The translations under genes and the position numbers were made by a program. Positions 8,523 through 16,394 of a stretch of DNA of 64,000 nt are shown piece by piece. Numbering within the stretch: the stretch's first letter is position 1; every line of letters starts with the position of its first letter. The notes beneath the pieces were generated by a model, which saw only the letters and a program-made list of their open reading frames with translations, did no database searches and had not been told where the DNA came from. The DNA is from Candidatus Thiodiazotropha sp. (ex Monitilora ramsayi) (GTDB lineage Bacteria; Pseudomonadota; Gammaproteobacteria; Chromatiales; Chromatiaceae), in NCBI GenBank assembly GCA_025655575.1, contig JAHXIP010000007.1, positions 1 through 64,000 on the forward strand. Reading direction: 5' to 3'.

Positions 8523-9398
8523 ATGCAGGTGCTTGGCATCGGTGTCGCAACACTCGATATCATCGATACTGTGGCGAGTTATCCTGCTGAAGACTCGAAG
8601 CAGCGTGCTGCCTCACGTCGGTTGAGCCGGGGGGGCAATACAGCCAATACTCTCGTTGTGTTGAGTCAGCTGGGCCATCAGTGCAGTTGGGCGGGTGTGT
8701 TAGCTGATGATGCGTCTGCCCGGCAGATTGTCGGGGATTTCGAACGTCATCATATCGATATCCGCTGGGCGAAGACCCTTCGGGAGGGTGTGACACCCAC
8801 CTCCTACATCCTCCTGAGCCGGGAGCGTGCCTCGCGAACCATTGTCCACTATCGGGATTTGCCAGAATTCGATCTTGAGGCTTTCTCTTCCATTGACCTG
8901 GCTAATTTTGACTGGCTCCACTTTGAGGGAAGAAATGTCAGTGACTGTCTGTACATGCTGACATTATCTCGCCGGCGGGCCGGTCATGCCAGAATCTCCC
9001 TGGAAGTGGAGCAGCCCCGGGATGGTATTGAACAACTTTTTCCCTTAGCCGATGTGCTGCTGTTTTCCCGTGCCTATGCGGAGGCCATGGGCTGGTATGA
9101 TCCATTGGAACTGTTTGCAGCAGTGAGGCGGGATAATCCGGCGGCGTTACTGTTTGTTGCTTGGGGGGATGTTGGGGGCTGGTGTTTCTCTGGTGAGGGA
9201 GACGCTCAGTATCTGCCAGCCTATCACCCTGATGCGGTGCGTGACACGCTGGGGGCGGGAGATGTTTTCAATGCCGGTGTGATCCACGGCCTGCTGTCAG
9301 GCAAAAGTCCGCACCAGGCATTACACCAGGCCATTGAGATGGCGGGAAAAAAGTGCGGGCAAATCGGTTTTGATGGCTTGGGTGGCGATTGTGTCTGA
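8523..9398 (+). CDS. PfkB-family carbohydrate kinase (ketohexokinase-like)
   Basis: A 291-residue ribokinase/PfkB-fold kinase. It shows the N-terminal GIGVATLDII strand, SRGGNTANTLVVLSQLG near the sugar site, and the C-terminal signature RDTLGAGDVFNAG with catalytic base Asp247. Similarity in length and motifs is closest to ketohexokinase-like proteins, but the sugar substrate cannot be read from sequence. The frame is open further upstream into the giant gene; the ATG at 8523 is chosen because the family begins right there and AGAGG lies before it. It starts 40 bp after the giant coiled-coil gene and overlaps the Rieske gene, so the three are probably co-transcribed. Confidence 0.88.
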   Translation: MQVLGIGVATLDIIDTVASYPAEDSKQRAASRRLSRGGNTANTLVVLSQLGHQCSWAGVLADDASARQIVGDFERHHIDIRWAKTLREGVTPTSYILLSRERASRTIVHYRDLPEFDLEAFSSIDLANFDWLHFEGRNVSDCLYMLTLSRRRAGHARISLEVEQPRDGIEQLFPLADVLLFSRAYAEAMGWYDPLELFAAVRRDNPAALLFVAWGDVGGWCFSGEGDAQYLPAYHPDAVRDTLGAGDVFNAGVIHGLLSGKSPHQALHQAIEMAGKKCGQIGFDGLGGDCV

Positions 9399-9729
9399 GT
9401 GGCGCCCCCTCCCTGAGTTTGATGAGATTCCTGATCCGGGCAGTTGTGGGATTGCGATGGAACTACCTGACCGAACAGTGGAAATCATCTTGCTGCGAAA
9501 GGGCGGCCAGCTTTTTGCCTATTGTAATCGTTGTCCACATACAGGGGTCAATCTGGAGTGGCAGCCACATCGGTTTCTCGATTTGACGAATCGATATATA
9601 CAGTGCGCCACTCATGGCGCGTTGTTTCGTGTTGAGGATGGCTATTGCTTAAAAGGACCCTGTGCCGGACAAAGTCTGCGTTCGATTCCTTTGCGGATTG
9701 AATCGGGAAAGGTCTTCGTTGAGATATAG
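9391..9729 (+). CDS. small Rieske [2Fe-2S] protein
   Basis: About 112 residues, essentially only a Rieske domain. The cluster ligands are visible as C48-P-H50 and C72-A-T-H75, followed by the GYCLKGPCAGQSL proline-loop region. It has no signal peptide or membrane segment, so it resembles cytoplasmic ferredoxin-type Rieske proteins (NirD/BphF-like), which pass electrons to a partner enzyme. No oxygenase or reductase lies next to it. The start is uncertain: GTG 9391 (8-bp overlap with the kinase gene) is preferred, with ATG 9373 as the alternative. A strong hairpin follows immediately, ending the operon. Confidence 0.85.
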   Translation: MSEWRPLPEFDEIPDPGSCGIAMELPDRTVEIILLRKGGQLFAYCNRCPHTGVNLEWQPHRFLDLTNRYIQCATHGALFRVEDGYCLKGPCAGQSLRSIPLRIESGKVFVEI

Positions 9730-9731
9730 TA

Positions 9732-9752
9732 AGCCGGGCGCAAGGCCCGGCT
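9732..9752. terminator. perfect 8-bp hairpin after the Rieske gene
   Basis: AGCCGGGC (9732-9739), loop GCAAG, GCCCGGCT (9745-9752). It overlaps the space between the convergent Rieske gene (+) and the 66-codon gene (-). There is no T-run, so it is probably a bidirectional terminator or 3' stabiliser. Confidence 0.55.
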
Positions 9753-9779
9753 AGAGGGTGTCCGGAGAGGGTTTCCTGT

Positions 9780-9980
9780 TCAGCTCATTTTGTCGAAAAA
9801 GGCGTTTAGGTCCGCCAGGGCCAGCTCAGGGGGAAGTGTCCTCTCCGGGATGGATTCGAGTACCACTAACTGTAGCTGCAATTCAGGGGTGTGTGTCTCT
9901 GAAACCAGCCGTTGCGGGCGCTCGACCGACAAATCGGATGCCAGCATCCGGCCTGTACTCATGTCGTAGACTGTTTTCAT
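9780..9980 (-). CDS. small conserved-looking hypothetical protein (66 aa)
   Basis: A 66-residue protein starting MKTVYDMSTGRM and ending LADLNAFFDKM. I do not recognise the family. It is judged real because a near-perfect ribosome site (AGGAGGT) lies 5-6 bases before the ATG at 9980, the composition is like the surrounding genes, and no other gene covers the stretch. It has no membrane segment, cysteine pair or known DNA-binding motif. It is predicted to be soluble, with a beta-rich N-terminus and an acidic helical C-terminus. It sits alone on the minus strand, converging on the Rieske gene. Confidence 0.65.
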   Translation of the reverse strand: MKTVYDMSTGRMLASDLSVERPQRLVSETHTPELQLQLVVLESIPERTLPPELALADLNAFFDKMS

Positions 9981-10190
9981 GACGCACCTCCTGCATAGCA
10001 TCTGTGTGTGTCGTCGTTGATTTATTTAGCGGCCCGGCAGTGCTTAACTTTAGGACGGCTGAATGAACGTTTCATGGAAGATACGTCCAAACAATGAGCT
10101 TAGATGCCAATTTGGGGGATAAAGATCAGTCAATCAACGGCTGATTTTTGGGGTATCTAGGGCTTGTAAACACTCAATGATGAAAGGGAA

Positions 10191-10484
10191 TTAATCCTCT
10201 TCGTCCAGGTGGTCCAGTGGATTGATGTGGTTGTCCCCGGCAGGGCGGTCGAGGTCGACACCATAATCATCTCGGGTCAAGTCGTAGGAGCCCGACCAGT
10301 CCTCCGGTGGTGCAATGGGTTTGACTTCGAGAGCTGCCCAATCCTCCAGGTCGTACTCTTCGACAGTGCCATCGTAAAACTGGACCTCCACAACGCCCTC
10401 TTCAGGGTCATGGGCCACAACTTCCAGGTTGTCTCCATCGACGGTTTTGAACCATTCACCTATGCGGATTCTCGCTGAACTCAT
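10191..10484 (-). CDS. small acidic protein, probable DUF6763 family
   Basis: A 97-residue strongly acidic protein. It opens with IGEWFKTVDGDNLEVVAHD and VEVQFYDGTVEEYDLEDW, a beta-barrel-like pattern seen in short gammaproteobacterial proteins of the DUF6763 type, followed by the PPEDWSGSYDL segment and an acidic end (DHLDEED). The function of the family is unknown. It has no signal peptide or membrane segment. The gene lies 107 bp ahead of the aldo/keto reductase end on the same strand but appears to be a separate unit. The family assignment is from memory of its pattern and should be treated as likely rather than certain. Confidence 0.75.
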   Translation of the reverse strand: MSSARIRIGEWFKTVDGDNLEVVAHDPEEGVVEVQFYDGTVEEYDLEDWAALEVKPIAPPEDWSGSYDLTRDDYGVDLDRPAGDNHINPLDHLDEED

Positions 10485-10594
10485 GATCTCTTCATCTCCA
10501 GACGATACAAGTAATCTTTCATATTGAATTATGGCATTGAAAAGAGCGATAGCTATTGCGAGAGATCACTTTTTCTATATGTCTTGTATTCAGC

Positions 10595-11635
10595 TTATGG
10601 GCTGGGATTAGGCTGCTGACGCTGGATCTGCTCAATGCCTTCAATAACCTCAGGTGTCAGGTTAACGGACAGGCTTTGCAGGTTTTGCTCGAGTTGTTTG
10701 AGGGTGGTGGCGCCAATGATGTTGCTGGTGACAAAGGGGCGGCTTGTGACCCAGGCCAGTGCCATCTGTGCAGGCGCCAGGCCATGTTCCTGCGCCAGGG
10801 CCACATAGCGTTGCGCTGCCCACTCGGTTTGGGGGTTTGAGTAGCGGTCAAATCGATCGAACAGTGTCAGTCTGGCGCCGGCAGGCCGTTGTTGATTGAG
10901 ATATTTACCGGAGAGCACACCGAATGCCATGGGTGAATAGGCCAGCAGACCGCAGGACTCACGATGGGCGATCTCTGCCAATCCGATCTCAAAACTGCGG
11001 TTGAGCAGATTGTAGGGGTTCTGGATGCTGACCGGGCGGGGCAGGTCCAGCGTTTCTGCCAGCTGAAGGTACTTCATCAGACCCCAGGGCGTCTCATTGG
11101 AGACGCCGATATGGCGAATTTTGCCACTTTCGACAAGATCAAGCAGGACTTCAAGCGTCTCCTCTATGGGGATGTTCTGTTCCTGCCTGGGATGAGAATA
11201 ACCCAATTTACCGAAAAAATTGGTCTCCCGGTCGGGCCAATGCAGCTGATAGATATCAATGTAATCCGTCTGCAGGCGCTGCAGACTGCTGTCCAGCGCA
11301 GCCTCGATATTACGTCTGTCGAGCCGGATGTTGCCATCCCTCAGGTAGGTAAGCCAGTCTGCCGGACCAGCGACTTTGCTGGCGATGATCAGATCCTCTC
11401 GGTGGCCACGAGCGGCCAGCCAGCTACCGATATAGCGTTCGGTCAGACCCTGGGTCTCAGCTTTGGGCGGAACCGGATACATCTCTGCCGTGTCGATAAA
11501 GTTAATACCGGCAGCTATAGCCCGATCAAGCTGGGCATGCGCTTCGGATTCGCTGTTCTGCTCACCAAAGGTCATGGTGCCAAGACATAGTGCGCTAACT
11601 TCGATACCGGTGAGACCCAGGGGACGGTATAGCAT
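10595..11635 (-). CDS. tas: NADP(H)-dependent aldo/keto reductase, Tas family
   Basis: A 346-residue TIM-barrel oxidoreductase, the same length as Escherichia coli Tas. The opening MLYRPLGLTGIEVSALCLG and the MTFGEQNSESEAHAQLD segment closely follow Tas, and FIDTAEMYPVPP carries the catalytic Asp and Tyr of the family. The active-site Lys lies in LIIASKVAG. It reduces aldehydes or ketones; the natural substrate is unknown. The frame stays open 66 codons further upstream, but the ATG at 11635 is right: it has AAAGGA before it, and the extension is low-complexity and antisense to the divergent gene. Confidence 0.92.
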   Translation of the reverse strand: MLYRPLGLTGIEVSALCLGTMTFGEQNSESEAHAQLDRAIAAGINFIDTAEMYPVPPKAETQGLTERYIGSWLAARGHREDLIIASKVAGPADWLTYLRDGNIRLDRRNIEAALDSSLQRLQTDYIDIYQLHWPDRETNFFGKLGYSHPRQEQNIPIEETLEVLLDLVESGKIRHIGVSNETPWGLMKYLQLAETLDLPRPVSIQNPYNLLNRSFEIGLAEIAHRESCGLLAYSPMAFGVLSGKYLNQQRPAGARLTLFDRFDRYSNPQTEWAAQRYVALAQEHGLAPAQMALAWVTSRPFVTSNIIGATTLKQLEQNLQSLSVNLTPEVIEGIEQIQRQQPNPSP

Positions 11636-11720
11636 TGCGGTCCTTTCAGTAGTGGGTTGCGGGAAATAGATGCCATAACAGAATAGCCGATGATGGCGGC
11701 TACGACAGGAATTGAATGCA

Positions 11721-12386
11721 ATGGAAATTGACGGTGGTCTCTTTTCTGACACGTTGCTCGGCTGGCTGGCCGGGCTGTTTGTCGTCGTGTTGGGCCTGGC
11801 CATCCGAATGGCGCCTTGGCGTCGTTTGGCCAATGGGGGGCAGCTGAATGTCTTTTTAGGGGCTGTCGTGGCACTTATCGTGCTTTGGCATATGCGAGGA
11901 CAGATTCAACCCGGCCTCTCTTTTCATCTGTTGGGCGTTACGGTGATCACGCTGATGTTTGGTTGGTCTATGGCCATCATCGCGGCCAGCCTTGCGCTTG
12001 TCGCAGTCAGTCTGAATGCCGGGTACGGTTGGCAGGGATACCTCATCAGTTTTCTTACGGTGGTATTGGTACCGATTACTTTGTCACAGGTTTCACTGGT
12101 ACTGGTGCGTTCCTGGCTACCGAAGCATTTTTTCGTCTATGTCCTGGGTAATGGTTTCTTGACTGCCTGGATAGTGGGTTACGCCAGCGGCTATCTTGCC
12201 ATGTATCTGCTGGTGCTGAGCGGCACTTACACCATGGCTGAGTTGAGCCTTACGATAATGCCCTTTTTCCCGCTGATGTTTTTCCCCGAGGCGCTGGTGA
12301 ATGGTTGGATTATCACCATGCTGGTGGCCTTCTATCCTGCCTGGGTACACAGTTTCAGCGACGAACAGTATATCCATGGAAAGTGA
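11721..12386 (+). CDS. CbiM-like integral membrane protein (energy-coupling-factor permease family)
   Basis: About 221 residues with six or so hydrophobic segments. The pattern (QPGLSFHLLGVTVITLMFGW, then GNGFLTAWIVGYASGYLAMY and FFPEALVNGWIIT) matches the CbiM/energy-coupling-factor permease-like family common in gammaproteobacteria. Classical CbiM binds cobalt or nickel and needs CbiN/Q/O partners. None are nearby, and the N-terminal metal-binding MHIxxG motif is absent, so transport is unproven. ATG 11721 is preferred over an in-frame TTG at 11712, as ACAGGA is correctly spaced only for the ATG. It is divergent from tas and precedes djlA. Confidence 0.8.
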   Translation: MEIDGGLFSDTLLGWLAGLFVVVLGLAIRMAPWRRLANGGQLNVFLGAVVALIVLWHMRGQIQPGLSFHLLGVTVITLMFGWSMAIIAASLALVAVSLNAGYGWQGYLISFLTVVLVPITLSQVSLVLVRSWLPKHFFVYVLGNGFLTAWIVGYASGYLAMYLLVLSGTYTMAELSLTIMPFFPLMFFPEALVNGWIITMLVAFYPAWVHSFSDEQYIHGK

Positions 12387-12451
12387 CTAGGATGAGTACC
12401 AACTGGTATGGTATCGCCGTGATTCGAATCATTTAGCAAAGGGGTGAGCCG

Positions 12452-13258
12452 TTGAGTTGGTGGGGTAAGTTGGTTGGTGGTGCGTTCGGTTATATGTTGG
12501 GCGGCCCTCTCGGAGCTGTCCTGGGCGCTGCATTGGGGCATCGTTTCGATAAGGGGTTGCAGGGTCTGCCGGAGGATCGTGTGGCTTGGGGGCCGGGCGA
12601 TCAGGAGCGGGTTCAGACCGCCTTTTTTACCACCACATTTTCTGTCATGGGGCATCTGGCAAAGGCCGATGGACGGGTCTCGCAGGATGAGATAAGGCTG
12701 GCTCAAGCAGTGATGTCCCAGATGTCGCTCTCCGATGAGATGCGACAGACTGCTATCAAGCTGTTCAACGAAGGCAAATCTGCCGATTTCCCTTTGGATG
12801 ATGTCATCGAACAATTCCGCCGGGAATGTCATCGCCGGCAGACCCTGATCCAAATGTTCATGGAGATCCAGATTCAGGCGGCATTCGCCGACGGGCAGAT
12901 GGACAAGCAGGAAGAGTCTGTATTGCTGCATATTTGCCGCCTGTTGCATATCTCTGAGTTTACTTTCCGTTTGCTGGTCCAGCGGGTGCGTGCGGAGGCT
13001 CACTATGCGGGTGCAGGTGCCGGTGGCCGTGCACAGCAAAAGTCTCTTTCCCTGGAAGATGCCTATGACATTCTCAACGTATCTGCCAACGCCACTGATA
13101 AAGAGGTTAAACGGGCCTATCGGCGGCTGATCAGTCAGCACCACCCGGATAAGCTTGTCTCCAAGGGCTTGCCGGAAGAGATGATGAAAATGGCGGCCAA
13201 GAAGACGGACGAGATCAAAAAAGCCTATGAGCGTGTAAAAGAGGCGAGGGAGATGTGA
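12452..13258 (+). CDS. djlA: co-chaperone DjlA (membrane-anchored DnaJ-like)
   Basis: A 268-residue type III membrane J-protein. The N-terminus is a Gly-rich membrane segment (KLVGGAFGYMLGGPLG). Residues about 60-185 form a TerB-like helical domain (MGHLAKADGRVSQDEI and AAFADGQMDKQEE). The C-terminal J domain, about residues 200-268, holds the HPD motif (RLISQHHPDKL) needed to stimulate DnaK ATPase. It starts with TTG at 12452, preceded by AAGGGG; no ATG in frame would keep the membrane anchor. It lies 65 bp after the CbiM-like gene and may be co-transcribed with it. Confidence 0.94.
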   Translation: MSWWGKLVGGAFGYMLGGPLGAVLGAALGHRFDKGLQGLPEDRVAWGPGDQERVQTAFFTTTFSVMGHLAKADGRVSQDEIRLAQAVMSQMSLSDEMRQTAIKLFNEGKSADFPLDDVIEQFRRECHRRQTLIQMFMEIQIQAAFADGQMDKQEESVLLHICRLLHISEFTFRLLVQRVRAEAHYAGAGAGGRAQQKSLSLEDAYDILNVSANATDKEVKRAYRRLISQHHPDKLVSKGLPEEMMKMAAKKTDEIKKAYERVKEAREM

Positions 13259-13440
13259 GTCGAGGAGAGCGATTCAATTTGCGTCGTAATCCCTGCTTTC
13301 ATGATTTAATGAAATATTTGAGGGTGATGGCTAGCCTGTCCAAGCTTTGCTTTCTACCAATAGCTATATTTTACTTCAGGGCATTGCATGATTTGTACGA
13401 CATGCAGTGAAACCATGATCAATGCCTCCGGAGGGCAGAT

Positions 13441-13671
13441 ATGACCGACTCGATGGACCCCGTCCTGCTCAATTTTGTCTATGTTATTTTTGGTGGTGCG
13501 TTGACGATCTTTTTCATGTGGTTCGGCTGCAAGGTCTTTAGCCATATCGTCAATTTCAGTATTCCGGATGAATTGCAAAAGGGAAATATCGCGGTTGGCA
13601 TCATGATTATGGGTATCTTTATCGGTATCGGTACCGCCCTCGGACTGGTTATCGGTCTTGGTCTCAACTGA
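13441..13671 (+). CDS. small two-helix membrane protein (DUF350-like)
   Basis: 76 residues with two hydrophobic segments (LNFVYVIFGGALTIFFMWFG and a C-terminal GIMIMGIFIGIGTALGLVIG) separated by a polar loop containing DELQKGNIAVG. The loop and glycine-rich second helix match half of a DUF350 unit, a family of inner-membrane proteins of unknown function. GGAGG lies a few bases before the ATG. It is 15 bp upstream of the lytic transglycosylase gene, so the two probably form an operon. This suggests a cell-envelope role, which is inference from position only. Confidence 0.75.
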   Translation: MTDSMDPVLLNFVYVIFGGALTIFFMWFGCKVFSHIVNFSIPDELQKGNIAVGIMIMGIFIGIGTALGLVIGLGLN

Positions 13672-13686
13672 GGATCTATTGCCTGC

Positions 13687-14244
13687 ATGCTGACGTTGCG
13701 CTGGTTCCTTCTGTTGGTGTTGTTGCCGGGCCTGGCCTATGCCAGTCTGGTGCGCCATGTGGGTGACAGTTACTGGAGCGATACTTACGACGGCCACTTC
13801 CGTAAATACACCAAGCACTATTTCGGTCCACACGTCGACTGGCGGTGGTTCAAGGCCCAGGGTATTGCGGAGTCGGGATTGCAACCCGATGCGTCCAGTT
13901 CTGCAGGCGCCAAGGGCATCATGCAGATCTTGCCCGCAACCTATGAGGATATTCGGGACAAGAACCCCCATTTTACCAATATCGATGAACCCCGCTGGAA
14001 TATTGCTGCGGGGATTTACTACGATCGCATGCTCTATCGGAAATGGAAAAAAGGCTTGCCCACCGAAGAGCGTCTGGCCTTCGCCATGGCAAGCTACAAT
14101 GCCGGTTACCGCAATGTGCTTCGGGCCTTCAGGCGGGCACAAAAGGTCGGTGATGTGAAAACTTGGGAGCAGGTGGCTCCTCATGCGCCGGGAGAGACGC
14201 GTTTCTACGTCAAACGTATCCGTCGTTTGATGCAGGCGGATTAA
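13687..14244 (+). CDS. periplasmic lytic transglycosylase (SLT domain)
   Basis: A 185-residue exported protein. A signal peptide (about residues 1-19, ending YAS) precedes a single Slt70-type catalytic domain. The catalytic Glu lies in KAQGIAESGLQP, followed by the family motifs SSAGAKGIMQILPATYED, NIAAGIYYDRM and FAMASYNAGYRNV. It cleaves the MurNAc-GlcNAc bond of peptidoglycan with formation of 1,6-anhydro ends. It lacks the solute-binding domain of MltF and is just the compact enzyme. It follows the DUF350-like gene by 15 bp and converges on the DUF3530 gene. Confidence 0.92.
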   Translation: MLTLRWFLLLVLLPGLAYASLVRHVGDSYWSDTYDGHFRKYTKHYFGPHVDWRWFKAQGIAESGLQPDASSSAGAKGIMQILPATYEDIRDKNPHFTNIDEPRWNIAAGIYYDRMLYRKWKKGLPTEERLAFAMASYNAGYRNVLRAFRRAQKVGDVKTWEQVAPHAPGETRFYVKRIRRLMQAD

Positions 14245-14268
14245 TCCCTCCTCTGCGCTCTGTCTGGA

Positions 14269-15087
14269 CTAGCGGGGCTTCTCCATGCCCTGTGCAACAC
14301 GTTTTAGCCAAGCCTCAATACGTCGTTGGAGACTCTCCTGCAGGCCCGTATAGTCATGGTTTGCACCCATGATCTGACTCTGCCGGTATTTCTCTTTGAG
14401 ATGCTTTTTGCCTGCGGCTCGGCGCGCTTTGGCGCTGTCTGTCACATTCGGCTGGTCCAGGCTGCCATAGAGATCGAACATGGGTACCTTAATGCTGCTG
14501 ATAGAAGAGATGACAGTACTCTCGGTTTTTCCGCTCTCTGCTGAGAGACTGAGGGCGACGAGCGCACGTACTGACACAGAAGGTGCTTCCGCCAAATAGG
14601 TCAAGGCCATATGTGCCCCCAGACCATGACCGATGAGAACCAGATTAGTGTTCTCCCTGGCTGAAAAGTAATCTACTGCGGCCTGAATGCGGAGCGATGC
14701 ATCACTCAATAGGGTATTGGATGCCAGATCTAGCTTGCTGGTTACCGGTAACTGTATTGAGAGTGTGTCCCAACCCTTTTCCGACAGGTGATGTCTGAGT
14801 GGCGCGATGATCTCATGCCAATCGGCATGCTGCCCTGTATCGTGTAGCAGTATGACGCCGCCGATAAGCTCGCTGGTGAGTGACTCGCTCAGTATGGCAA
14901 AAAAGCGAATATTCCCTGTCTCTAGCCATACGGATTCTCCGATAAGCGCCGGGCTGTCGAGCTGTTGGGAGATTTTTCGCTCCAGGGTTAGGTTGGCTGC
15001 CAGCACGTTACCACTGAAGAAGAGCAGAAGGAGAAACAGGCCGATGCAGCCTGTAGCAGCTCGAGAAAATCGATATTTCATAGCCAT
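14269..15087 (-). CDS. DUF3530 family alpha/beta-hydrolase-like exported protein
   Basis: A 272-residue protein with a signal peptide (about residues 1-30, ending VLA). The remainder has an alpha/beta-hydrolase layout: GGVILLHDTGQHADW corresponds to the first core strand with an HD turn, LVLIGHGLGAHMAL to the nucleophile elbow, and VPMFDLYGSLDQ and MGANHDYTG to the Asp and His strands. The expected Ser in the elbow is Gly155 (GHGLG), so classical serine-hydrolase chemistry is not possible. The first ATG (15087) has AAAGGAG at the best distance; a second ATG is two codons later. The role is unknown. Confidence 0.82.
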   Translation of the reverse strand: MAMKYRFSRAATGCIGLFLLLLFFSGNVLAANLTLERKISQQLDSPALIGESVWLETGNIRFFAILSESLTSELIGGVILLHDTGQHADWHEIIAPLRHHLSEKGWDTLSIQLPVTSKLDLASNTLLSDASLRIQAAVDYFSARENTNLVLIGHGLGAHMALTYLAEAPSVSVRALVALSLSAESGKTESTVISSISSIKVPMFDLYGSLDQPNVTDSAKARRAAGKKHLKEKYRQSQIMGANHDYTGLQESLQRRIEAWLKRVAQGMEKPR

Positions 15088-15269
15088 AGCTTAGGCTCCT
15101 TTTACAAAATCGACCGGGTGCGCCTGTTCAACACTCAGTATGTGGCTGAAAAATCCCACGCTTTGGGGTAAAGTGGCGGCCCATTTTAATAATTAGAGAC
15201 GCGGAAACCCTTTCCCGTCAGGCCCATCAGTGAAATAAGAACTGGGCAGAAACAGTAGGAGACAACATC

Positions 15270-15962
15270 ATGGCTCGTCAATCCGATAAGATCGCTCCCT
15301 CCATCCTGTCGGCAGATTTTGCCAAACTTGGTGAAGAGGTTGATAACGTACTCGCCTCGGGTGCGGAGATCGTCCATTTTGACGTGATGGACAATCACTA
15401 TGTGCCTAATCTGACCATTGGCCCACTGGTCTGTGAGGCGCTGCGCAAGCATGGCGTGACTGCAGATATTGATGTCCACATGATGGTTAAGCCGGTGGAC
15501 CGTATTATTCCTGATTTTGCCAAGGCGGGTGCTACTTATATCACCTTCCATCCTGAGGCGTCCGAGCATGTCGATCGCAGCCTGCAGCTGATCCGTAATG
15601 AGGGCTGTAAGTCGGGTCTGGTGTTCAACCCCGCGACCCCGCTCTCACATCTCGACTACGTACTCGATAAAGTCGATATGATTCTGCTGATGTCGGTCAA
15701 CCCCGGTTTCGGTGGGCAGAGCTTTATTCCCGCCACCATGGACAAACTGCGTGCATGCCGCAAGTTGATCGATGACTCCGGACTGGATATCCGTCTGGAG
15801 ATCGATGGAGGCGTCAAAGTCGACAACATCGCCGAGATCAAGGCCGCAGGTGCTGATACTTTCGTCGCAGGTTCCGGTATCTTCGGTTTCCCGGAAGCGA
15901 ATGATGCCAACGTCTATGACACCATCGTCGGTAAGATGAAAGCGGAACTGGCTAAAGTTTGA
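15270..15962 (+). CDS. rpe: ribulose-phosphate 3-epimerase
   Basis: A 230-residue TIM-barrel enzyme interconverting ribulose 5-phosphate and xylulose 5-phosphate (pentose phosphate and Calvin cycles). Visible motifs are [17 protein letters not shown], the metal-binding [23 protein letters not shown]-like [27 protein letters not shown], and [11 protein letters not shown] with the second-metal Asp. AGGAGA precedes the ATG. In related genomes rpe, gph and trpE adjoin; here an inverted-repeat element with a broken GxxExxY gene separates rpe from gph. Confidence 0.97.
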   Translation: MARQSDKIAPSILSADFAKLGEEVDNVLASGAEIVHFDVMDNHYVPNLTIGPLVCEALRKHGVTADIDVHMMVKPVDRIIPDFAKAGATYITFHPEASEHVDRSLQLIRNEGCKSGLVFNPATPLSHLDYVLDKVDMILLMSVNPGFGGQSFIPATMDKLRACRKLIDDSGLDIRLEIDGGVKVDNIAEIKAAGADTFVAGSGIFGFPEANDANVYDTIVGKMKAELAKV

Positions 15963-15966
15963 CCTC

Positions 15967-16003
15967 ATAACGCAAAGAACGCTAAGAAGCGCAAAGGATA
16001 CAA
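15967..16003 (+). repeat. left 37-bp inverted repeat of the GxxExxY element
   Basis: It begins ATAACGCAAAGAACGCTAAG. It matches the reverse complement of 16395-16431 at 34 of 37 positions and begins 4 bp after the rpe stop codon. Confidence 0.88.
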
Positions 16004-16011
16004 AGGGTTTC

Positions 16012-16389
16012 ATGGATGAAAACGCTACTGCACAAAGTGTAATTGGGGCTGCTCTCGAGGTTCACCGAATGCTCGGCCCTGGTTTGTAGGAGTCGGCATA
16101 CCAGGCTTGTTTAGCTCGTGAGTTGGGTTTGATTGGATTGCCATTTCAAACACAAGCGGCAATCGCTGTAGAATACAAAGGGCTGAATGTGAAATCGGCA
16201 TATCGTGCGGATTTCCTTATTAATCATCAGCTCATTGTAGAGCTGAAGACAGTGGATAATATTTTGCCTGTACATAGGGCACAGTTGTTGACCTACTTAA
16301 AGTGGAGCGGCCTGAAACTAGGGCTAATTTTTAATTTCAATGCTAAGTTGTTAAAGCAGGGAATACATAGAGTTGTAAATAATCTCTGA
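16012..16389 (+). pseudogene. GxxExxY protein gene broken by an in-frame TAG
   Basis: Starting at ATG 16012 the frame reads a clean GxxExxY-family protein of about 125 codons: SVIGAALEVHRMLGPGL, then TAG at 16087-16089, then ESAYQACLARELGL and onwards to VELKTVDNILPVHRAQLLTY, ending at 16389. The stop falls inside the name-giving motif, where family members have GLLESxY. One base change from TTG (Leu) would explain it. The downstream part alone is open from 16123. GxxExxY proteins resemble PD-(D/E)XK nuclease-fold proteins, but their activity is not established. Confidence 0.85.
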
Positions 16390-16394
16390 ATACA

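Noticed and set aside
12332..13144. 270-codon minus-strand frame opposite djlA
   Set aside because: Entirely antisense to a gene with clear TerB and J domains; no recognisable protein pattern.
13354..14184. 276-codon minus-strand frame opposite the DUF350-like and transglycosylase genes
   Set aside because: Antisense to a real SLT domain; its His/Gln-rich composition is typical of shadow frames.
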